Shown one piece after another: positions 58,342 through 64,000 of a stretch of 64,000 bases of DNA. The position numbers were made by a program, and so were the translations under genes. Position 1 is the first letter of the stretch, and each line of letters opens with the position of its first letter. This stretch comes from Lutibacter sp. (GTDB taxonomy: Bacteria; Bacteroidota; Bacteroidia; Flavobacteriales; Flavobacteriaceae), in contig JAUXPH010000040.1 in NCBI GenBank assembly GCA_030683995.1, forward strand, positions 248,001 through 312,000, given 5' to 3'. The notes beneath the pieces were generated by a model. The model did no database searches and was not told the origin of the DNA. It saw only the letters and a list, made by a program, of their open reading frames with translations.

Positions 58342-59898
58342 TTAATCCAAACCTCCGCTTCTGTTTCCATCTTTTGGCGCTGGCCATTCCAATTGTTTAC
58401 CTGTTGTTGAATTAATTGGCAAAATAATTTTTTCTCTGGAAGTTTTCTCAGGATCTTCGCTGGCCAAATAAGTCATAATGGCAATAAGTGCCACATTATT
58501 TTTTAAGTCATCGAACACAATTTTATCATAAGTGTCTTTATTTGTATGCCAAGTATAATTAAAATACGACCAATTTAAGGAACTCATCATAAAAGTGGGT
58601 GCGCTTGCTGAAACAAAAGATGAATGATCTGAACCTCCGCCTGATGGAGATCCAGGATATGTGGTTTTTATATGTTTGCTGATATTTTCAGGAACTTCCC
58701 TTAACCATCTGCCCAAAAAATCGTAGGAGTGCAAAAATCCTTGTCCGTTAATAGTGCTCACCCTTCCTGTCCCATTATCCTGATTAAATACCACTTGTAC
58801 ATTATCTACAATTTCTGGATTGTCTTTAACAAATGCTCTTGATCCGTTCAAACCTTGTTCTTCGCTTCCCCACAAACCAACAATAATGGTTCTCTTCGGA
58901 TTGGGATAATATTTTTTCAAAATACGCGCCACTTCCATCATAGTAATGGTTCCGGTTCCATTGTCGGTTGCGCCGCTTCCGCCATCCCAAGAATCGAAAT
59001 GGGCAGAAAGTATGATAGACTCTTCTGGTTTTTCGGTTCCTTCTATGCGTGCAATGGTATTAAAAGTTGGCATAACACCCAATTCTTTAGATGCTGCCAC
59101 TACCCTAATCTTTGGTTTTTTACCGTTTTCTGCAAGTCGGTAAACCATGCCATAATCTTCCAGTGAAATATCTACTGTGGGTATTTTTTTTACGCGAGTC
59201 CCGAATATTTTATTCACGCCAAAACCTTTGGACCAGTTGGATTGAACAATGCCAACCGCGCCTGCTTTTTCAAGCGCTTCATCAAGCTTTCTGCTGCTGT
59301 ACCCGCTATTGTTTAGGTTATCATTCCAAGCAGTCGTCTGCGAAATTCTGTCGGCCTTCATTTTCTCAAAAGATTCCGGAGTCGCAAATTCTTCCCAATT
59401 ATAATCAGGTCTTCCCGTTTTTTGAGGCATAGAAATCAGCACAAATTTTCCTTTTACGGTTGGCAACCACTTTGAAAAACCAATGGAATCTTTTATGCTG
59501 ACAGGTAGCATAATTACTTCAGCAGTCACTCCTTTTTTAGGCGTTGAGGCACTCCAAGCCAATTGCATTCCTTCCAAAGATTTTATGCGAGGTTCCACCA
59601 AATCAATATGAGAAATGCCGCGATCCCAACCGCGCCAAACACCATATTGCTGATTTGAAACCGATATTCCCCAATCCATAAATTTTGTAACCGCCCAATC
59701 GTGCGCTGTTTTCATTTTTGATGAACCAACCAAGCGCGGACCTATTTCATCTAATAATTCATAACCAAGCTGCTCCAATTGGGAATTTTCATAAGTCTCC
59801 TTCATTACATTATCAATAAAAACTTCTTTTTGTTGCGCAAAAATTATGGAAGTGATAAAAAATAAGATAATTAAAATAACTGCATTTAATTTTTTCAT
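58342..59898 (-). CDS. Secreted M28 family peptidase with PA domain
   Basis: A ~518-residue exported peptidase (start chosen at MKKLNAVILIILFF; five codons upstream, MKYII, lack signal character). Signal peptide residues 1-21; PA-like insert at about 115-260; peptidase core with zinc ligands in SAHFDSWDGGSGATDNGTG (His, Asp, Asp), WGSEEQGLNGSRA (Glu pair), VVFNQDNGTG (Asp) and a C-terminal GGSDHSSF (His), numbering about 300-450. It is a probable aminopeptidase of the M28 family, paralogous in type to the one at 10.8 kb but not closely similar. Confidence 0.9.
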   Translation of the reverse strand: MKKLNAVILIILFFITSIIFAQQKEVFIDNVMKETYENSQLEQLGYELLDEIGPRLVGSSKMKTAHDWAVTKFMDWGISVSNQQYGVWRGWDRGISHIDLVEPRIKSLEGMQLAWSASTPKKGVTAEVIMLPVSIKDSIGFSKWLPTVKGKFVLISMPQKTGRPDYNWEEFATPESFEKMKADRISQTTAWNDNLNNSGYSSRKLDEALEKAGAVGIVQSNWSKGFGVNKIFGTRVKKIPTVDISLEDYGMVYRLAENGKKPKIRVVAASKELGVMPTFNTIARIEGTEKPEESIILSAHFDSWDGGSGATDNGTGTITMMEVARILKKYYPNPKRTIIVGLWGSEEQGLNGSRAFVKDNPEIVDNVQVVFNQDNGTGRVSTINGQGFLHSYDFLGRWLREVPENISKHIKTTYPGSPSGGGSDHSSFVSASAPTFMMSSLNWSYFNYTWHTNKDTYDKIVFDDLKNNVALIAIMTYLASEDPEKTSREKIILPINSTTGKQLEWPAPKDGNRSGGLD

Positions 59899-59913
59899 AA
59901 TGATGTATTTCAA

Positions 59914-60401
59914 ATATTTTTTTAATTAATTTTTATTGATAGGAAAAATTTGACTTTCTTTTTAAATTTAAAGAGAAACAGAACCCTTTTGCCACGCTTT
60001 AAATTTTTCAATAATTTTACGATAAATAGTTGGGTTTATCTATAAAAAGATCATTTTTTTTATCAAAAAAATGAGCTAATTGCTTAAAAAAGTAAGGTAG
60101 GTTTTATATTTTGGGGGTCATTTTTTCAACTTCGAACCAACATAAAAAAACCAGACAACTTGCCTGGTTTTCTTAGTAAATTGATTTGTATGTATCAGTA
60201 ATTTTGCATTTGTTTAATCTTTATCTCAAATTTGATATTGAAACATTAAACATTTGCACCATCAAATATAAAGAATTTTATTTTAAGTTAAGTCCATATT
60301 TCAAATTCATTTTAAGAAATTTTTTTGGATAACATTCTTATTTTAGGTGAATTGTCTTTTATTTTAGTGTTAGGCTTCATTTAAATTAAATTGCGATATC
60401 G
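59914..60401. other. Intergenic region with hairpin and possible small RNA
   Basis: AT-rich region between two minus-strand genes. It holds the terminator-like hairpin at 60147-60172 and a minus-strand TATATTTG at 60263-60270, which together could delimit a ~110-nt transcript. No convincing ORF is seen. Confidence 0.4.
60147..60172 (-). terminator. Terminator-like hairpin
   Basis: Minus strand AAAACCAGGCAAGTTGTCTGGTTTTTTT: stem AAACCAG/CTGGTTT with a T7 tract on the minus strand, about 230 bp after the TPR kinase stop. Confidence 0.7.
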
Positions 60402-62456
60402 TTAATCTTTCCAAATTGGCAAGGTAAACTTAAATTCGCTTCCTTGGTTTACCACACTTTCCACCCAAATTTTACCACCGTGACTTTCCACAAAATCGCT
60501 GCATAAAATCAATCCCAACCCCGAGCCTTGTTCATTGAAGGTTCCTAAACTGGAGTTTATTTCGTTAACGCTGAAAATGGCCGCAATTTCATCTGCTGTC
60601 ATCCCAACGCCATTGTCTTTTACCGTAATTTCAACAAAATCTTTTTTCAAGACTGAGTAAATATGTATTTCTCCTTTTGGTTGGGTGAATTTTATGGCAT
60701 TTGAAATTAAATTTCGAAGAATGGTATCAAGCATATGCTCGTCGGCCTTCACATGAACATTTTTTTCAACGCTGTTTAAAATAGCGATTTCTTTATTAAT
60801 GGCCTGAATTTCCAAAAACGAAATTACCCCTGCAACTTGATGCGCTAAATTGATGTTTTTCGCTTTAAATTTTAAATTGCCCGATTGTGAATTGGCCCAC
60901 ATCAGCAAGTTATCGAGCAAACTTGAAACTTTTGCTGTTGAACCTTTTATTATTTTTAAAAATTTTAATCGTTTTGCTGCATCATATATTTCATTATTTT
61001 CAATCATCAAATCGGTAAAACCTGCTATTGAATTGAATGGGTTTTTTAAATCGTGCGCAATGATGGAGAAAAATTTATCTTTTGTGCTATTCAATTGTTT
61101 TAACTTATTGCTTTGCCCATCAATCTCATCCTTCATTTTATGTACCTGATAATTTTTATACTCCAATAAATTATAGGCTTTTTTCTTGGATGCGTTTTGT
61201 TGAATAAGTAAAATAAACAAAAAGGCAAAAATAACCATGGCAATAATTAAAAAATGGGTGTATTTCCTTTCTCTTTCATAATTTAATTGTGCCTCCTCAC
61301 TTGTTTTAGATAAATCAGAAATGGTGTACTGCGATTTTTCTAATTCGTTTAAGGTATTGAATAATTTAATCTTTTTTACCCTGTCCATTTTCAACAAACT
61401 ATCTTTAATAACGATATATTCCCTTAATCGTTTTAACGCCAAAACATTGTCCCCTAAGCCTTCATAAGCAATTGAGGCTTGTAATAAATTTTCTGTTTTA
61501 TAATCTAAATTGCCAATTAAATCGGCAATTGCATAGCTTTCTCTAGCTGCATATATTGCGCGTTGAAATCTTTTTTGTTTATTTTCAACATCAGCGATAT
61601 TTAAAAGGACGATGGACTGTAAATCCTTCTCATCCAAACTATCGGCAATTTTCATCGCCTTATCTAGATATTCCTTTGCCTTTATATATTGTTTTAAATT
61701 GATATAGCAATCTCCAATATTGTTATAATTGATGGCAATGCCATATTGATCTCCTAATTTATCTTCAATGGCGATGGATTTTTTATAATAATTCAACCCT
61801 TCTTCAACTCTTCCATTGTCGGCCAAGGCGTTAGCAATATTCGTATAAGAGCTTGAAATTCCATATTTATCATCCAGCTTTTCATAAATTAGCAAAGCAT
61901 CCCGAAAATATTTTTCGGCCAAATCATAATTTTCCTCATTGTAATAAAGGTTTCCAATGTTGGTATAATTTGAAGCAATCCCTTTTTGATCTTGAACTTC
62001 TTTATGAAGCGCCAACGATTTTAAATAATACTCAATTGCCCTGTCTTCAGCATATAATTCAGAATAATTAGTACCCAAAGAATTGTATATCTCTGCCATT
62101 TTCTTTTTATCGCCGAGTTTTTCAAAGATCAAAAAAGCATCGTTGTAATTTTTTATGGCGTTCGTATAATCAACGATTTTCTCATAATGGCGGCCAATGC
62201 TTTTGTAAACTTGCGCTATTTTAGGCTGATGTGCTGATTTTTTTGCCAATTCCAATGCTTTCGTTAAATTAACCAATGAGGAATCTGGCTTCGTCTTTAA
62301 ATATAAATTTGAGATTTTTATATGAAGCGTAACTTTTGCGGTATCAACCAATTCTTGTTGAAGTTCCTTTTTTAATTTATTTATATCCGCGACTTCCTGA
62401 CCTATGATGAGTGAAGAAAATCCCAAATAAAATAAAATTATAAATCTATTTTTCAT
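60402..62456 (-). CDS. TPR-domain sensor histidine kinase
   Basis: A 684-residue protein: signal peptide or membrane start (1-20), about seven tetratricopeptide repeats (50-360, units such as AEIYNSLGTNYSELYAEDRAIEYYLKSLAL), coiled linker, membrane helix (about 401-419), HisKA with His468 in FFSIIAHDLKNPFNSIAGF, and HATPase with NLISNAIKFTQ, VKDNGVGM and GSGLGLILCSDFVE. This is a typical Bacteroidetes TPR-kinase; the TPR part is periplasmic. No response regulator is adjacent, so its partner is elsewhere. Confidence 0.94.
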   Translation of the reverse strand: MKNRFIILFYLGFSSLIIGQEVADINKLKKELQQELVDTAKVTLHIKISNLYLKTKPDSSLVNLTKALELAKKSAHQPKIAQVYKSIGRHYEKIVDYTNAIKNYNDAFLIFEKLGDKKKMAEIYNSLGTNYSELYAEDRAIEYYLKSLALHKEVQDQKGIASNYTNIGNLYYNEENYDLAEKYFRDALLIYEKLDDKYGISSSYTNIANALADNGRVEEGLNYYKKSIAIEDKLGDQYGIAINYNNIGDCYINLKQYIKAKEYLDKAMKIADSLDEKDLQSIVLLNIADVENKQKRFQRAIYAARESYAIADLIGNLDYKTENLLQASIAYEGLGDNVLALKRLREYIVIKDSLLKMDRVKKIKLFNTLNELEKSQYTISDLSKTSEEAQLNYERERKYTHFLIIAMVIFAFLFILLIQQNASKKKAYNLLEYKNYQVHKMKDEIDGQSNKLKQLNSTKDKFFSIIAHDLKNPFNSIAGFTDLMIENNEIYDAAKRLKFLKIIKGSTAKVSSLLDNLLMWANSQSGNLKFKAKNINLAHQVAGVISFLEIQAINKEIAILNSVEKNVHVKADEHMLDTILRNLISNAIKFTQPKGEIHIYSVLKKDFVEITVKDNGVGMTADEIAAIFSVNEINSSLGTFNEQGSGLGLILCSDFVESHGGKIWVESVVNQGSEFKFTLPIWKD

Positions 62457-62664
62457 TATTTTTTTTGATGCGCTATGAAAAAAAATATTTAATTTGTTGG
62501 TCTAGCAATTTATTTTTAACAAATTATAACAAACAAATCTAAACTAATTTATCCGATAGAAAAAATAGAATGGTTCTATTTAAGTTATAAAATACAATAA
62601 AAGGGTATTGATTGACGTTATTTACGCAATTTAGGCAACACCCTCCTATTTTTCATTACTTTCT

Positions 62665-63096
62665 TCATATTTCTTTTAACATCACATAATGGTCCCCAAC
62701 GTACGAAATTTCAAATTTTTCACCATAAGTCTGAAATCCTTGCTTTTTATAAAATTCAACTGCGGCAATACGCGCATTGCACCATATAATCTGGCAGTTT
62801 TTTTTCTTTAATATTTGAACCGCTTTTTCAAACATCAATTTTCCGGCCCCAAAACCCTGATATTCCGTTAAAGTGGCCATTCCTCTTAATTGGTACTGAT
62901 TACCTTCAAAATTTTTATTACTTGCTTTCATATAACTGGAAACTGCAATCAATTTATTGCCTTCAAAAGCGCCTAAATGAATGGTGTCTTTATCAAAATC
63001 GCCATCAAATTCGAAAGGCAACGGAATGTTTTTACGCAAAACCTCCAAACGGATCGGAAAAGTTTCTTCCGCAGAAATTTCTTTAATTTGTATCAT
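62665..63096 (-). CDS. GNAT family N-acetyltransferase
   Basis: A 143-residue acetyltransferase with the acetyl-CoA-binding motif A region QLRGMATLTEYQGFGAGKLMFEKAV (loop QGFGAG) and motif B IIWCNARIAAVEFYKKQGFQ. The substrate is unknown. It is divergent from a second, unrelated GNAT gene 113 bp away. Confidence 0.9.
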   Translation of the reverse strand: MIQIKEISAEETFPIRLEVLRKNIPLPFEFDGDFDKDTIHLGAFEGNKLIAVSSYMKASNKNFEGNQYQLRGMATLTEYQGFGAGKLMFEKAVQILKKKNCQIIWCNARIAAVEFYKKQGFQTYGEKFEISYVGDHYVMLKEI

Positions 63097-63209
63097 TGCT
63101 TTAGCTATATTTTTAAATTAATGAGATTTTTCACATAATATCGGAAACAATGCTGTTTTTGAAATTATTTTCCTACTATTGACATGAATGATGCTAATTT
63201 ACTATTAAT

Positions 63210-63644
63210 ATGGAACATCTTGAAATTAAATTAATTGAGAAAGAAAATATTTTCTCCATTTTGCCGCTACTAAGGGAGTTGAATACAAATACGCCTGAAA
63301 ATGTTTTAAAACAACGCTTGTTGGAGATGACCACACAGCATTATGAATGTGTTGGCGTGTATTTAAATGATGAATTGGTGGGTATTAGCGGACTTTGGTT
63401 TTTGACACGCCATTACTGCGGAAAAACGGTTGAACCTGACCACGTGGTAATTGGCAAAAATCACAGAAATAAAGGTTTGGGGAAAAAATTATTCGAATGG
63501 ATTTATAATTACGCACAAAGCATTGGTTATGAAGCCTCTGAATTAAATACCTATATTGAGAATGAAAAATCGCACCGGTTTTATGAAAATGAAGGTTATA
63601 AAAAACTGGGATTCCACTACGTAAAAAAGTTTAAAAATTCTTAG
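63210..63644 (+). CDS. GNAT family N-acetyltransferase
   Basis: A 144-residue acetyltransferase with the motif A loop VVIGKNHRNKGLGKKLFEW (RNKGLG) and ELNTYIENEKSHRFYENEGYKKLGF, the common R-FYENEGYK-type C-terminal end. The substrate is unknown. It is not closely similar to the divergent GNAT protein. Its stop lies just before the tRNA promoter. Confidence 0.9.
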   Translation: MEHLEIKLIEKENIFSILPLLRELNTNTPENVLKQRLLEMTTQHYECVGVYLNDELVGISGLWFLTRHYCGKTVEPDHVVIGKNHRNKGLGKKLFEWIYNYAQSIGYEASELNTYIENEKSHRFYENEGYKKLGFHYVKKFKNS

Positions 63645-63650
63645 AAAACG

Positions 63651-63681
63651 TTTGTAAAAGTCTAAAAGGATTGTATATTTG
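63651..63681 (+). promoter_or_regulatory. Promoter of tRNA-Gly
   Basis: TTTG-N19-TATATTTG, a perfect consensus promoter ending 10 bp before the tRNA. Confidence 0.75.
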
Positions 63682-63691
63682 CCAAGCATTT

Positions 63692-63764
63692 GCGAGAGTA
63701 GCTCAGTTGGTAGAGCTTCAGCCTTCCAAGCTGACTGTCGCCGGTTCGAGCCCGGTCTCTCGCT
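63692..63764 (+). tRNA. tRNA-Gly(TCC)
   Basis: A 73-nt cloverleaf: acceptor GCGAGAG/CTCTCGC, D-arm with AGCTCAGTTGGTAGAGCT, anticodon arm CAGC-CTTCCAA-GCTG (anticodon TCC), T-arm GCCGG-TTCGAGC-CCGG(T) and discriminator T. No encoded CCA. Confidence 0.95.
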
Positions 63765-63765
63765 C

Positions 63766-63798
63766 AAAAAAAGCCAAACTTTCGTTTGGCTTTTTTTA
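63766..63798. terminator. Bidirectional intrinsic terminator between tRNA-Gly and the rhomboid gene
   Basis: AAAAAAAGCCAAAC-TTTC-GTTTGGCTTTTTTT, perfect, with T-tracts in both directions. Confidence 0.88.
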
Positions 63799-64000
63799 TA
63801 AAAATCTTTTTCCGAAAAGCAACAAAAGCACAATTGGAATTCCCAGTAAAATGACTGTAGTTGTACTGTTTGAAAATACCTCGGGATACACCAACAACAT
63901 CAACGCGTAACCGCCAACCGAGCCTCCTAAATGCGCCGCATGTCCAATATTGCCCACTTTGTTTTTCATTCCATAGATGGAATACACCAAATAACCAACA
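63796..64000 (-). CDS. Rhomboid family intramembrane serine protease, C-terminal part (cut by window edge)
   Basis: The last 67 codons of a rhomboid protease whose N-terminal part lies beyond the right edge. Visible is the catalytic-His helix NIGHAAHLGGSVGGYALMLL, with the HxAHLGG motif typical of rhomboids, followed by a final helix ILLGIPIVLLLLFGKRFL. The catalytic Ser (GxSG) is outside the window. Confidence 0.88.
   Translation of the reverse strand, partial: VGYLVYSIYGMKNKVGNIGHAAHLGGSVGGYALMLLVYPEVFSNSTTTVILLGIPIVLLLLFGKRFL

Noticed and set aside
62665-63644. Toxin-antitoxin of the GNAT/RHH type
   Set aside because: Both GNAT proteins are stand-alone, divergent and lack an adjacent RHH antitoxin gene.

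Overview
The window is a stretch of chromosome from an AT-rich Bacteroidetes, almost certainly a member of the Flavobacteriaceae. Reasons: promoters of the TTTG-N17-20-TAnnTTTG type instead of -35/-10 boxes, weak Shine-Dalgarno sites, a type IX secretion/gliding gene pair (PorP/SprF-like protein plus a SprB-repeat adhesin with a CHU_C-type C-terminus), bacillithiol synthesis (bshC), the long nusB typical of the phylum, fused hisB and hisIE, and many SPI/SPII-type N-termini. Gene content is mostly core metabolism. No phage, plasmid, rRNA operon or CRISPR array is visible.

Layout. 1-8 kb: GH31 glucosidase (cut by the left edge), two small membrane proteins, folE, hisS, kdsB, a BrkB/YihY protein and nadC. 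8-16 kb: rlmH-rdgB followed by a FecCD-type ABC importer, an M28 peptidase, holA, an HsdR_N-like protein, a probably frameshifted alpha/beta hydrolase, a GT2 glycosyltransferase and a Sua5/YrdC protein. 16-22 kb: an OmpR-type two-component system, coaE, a YbbR/CdaR protein, yajC, a DUF1573 lipoprotein and nusB. 22-29 kb: an orphan ABC-2 permease and the PorP/SprB-repeat pair. 29.6-38 kb: a CBS-domain PLP enzyme, an FtsX/LolE-type permease, a NamZ-like muramidase, an unusual CAP-domain lipoprotein locus, a YkgJ protein and argS. 38-46 kb: lpdA, a duplicated Cys-rich lipoprotein, bshC, a methyltransferase, an M14 peptidase and a DUF2461 protein. 46.6-54.8 kb: a complete his operon, hisG-D-C-B-H-A-F-IE, preceded by a His-rich leader peptide and an intrinsic attenuator. 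55-64 kb: galM-galK, a lipoprotein, an M28 peptidase, a TPR histidine kinase, two GNAT acetyltransferases, tRNA-Gly(TCC) and a rhomboid protease cut by the right edge.

The most unusual content is between and around the genes. (1) An ~80-95 nt leader carrying a short upstream ORF (15-17 codons plus stop) occurs directly in front of three unrelated genes (rlmH, coaE, the CBS-domain enzyme); the uORF usually stops 4 nt before the gene, and the rlmH copy keeps its frame through paired compensating indels. (2) The CAP-domain lipoprotein at 34.4 kb has four direct repeats in two pairs with 21-bp spacing just upstream of its promoter (LytTR-like geometry), a 5' leader made of 26-bp tandem copies of its own initiation region, an orphan 62-aa ORF downstream, and a cluster of GTTGT-CCCC-ACAAC hairpins. 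(3) Perfect-register 7-bp repeat arrays and a C5-GAA-G5 element sit immediately 3' of many stop codons, sometimes supplying the stop codon itself. (4) Two MITE-like palindromic elements and several other dispersed repeats crowd the his operon, one of them forming the N-terminus of HisH.

All functions are assigned by reading motifs and family knowledge; no database search was run.
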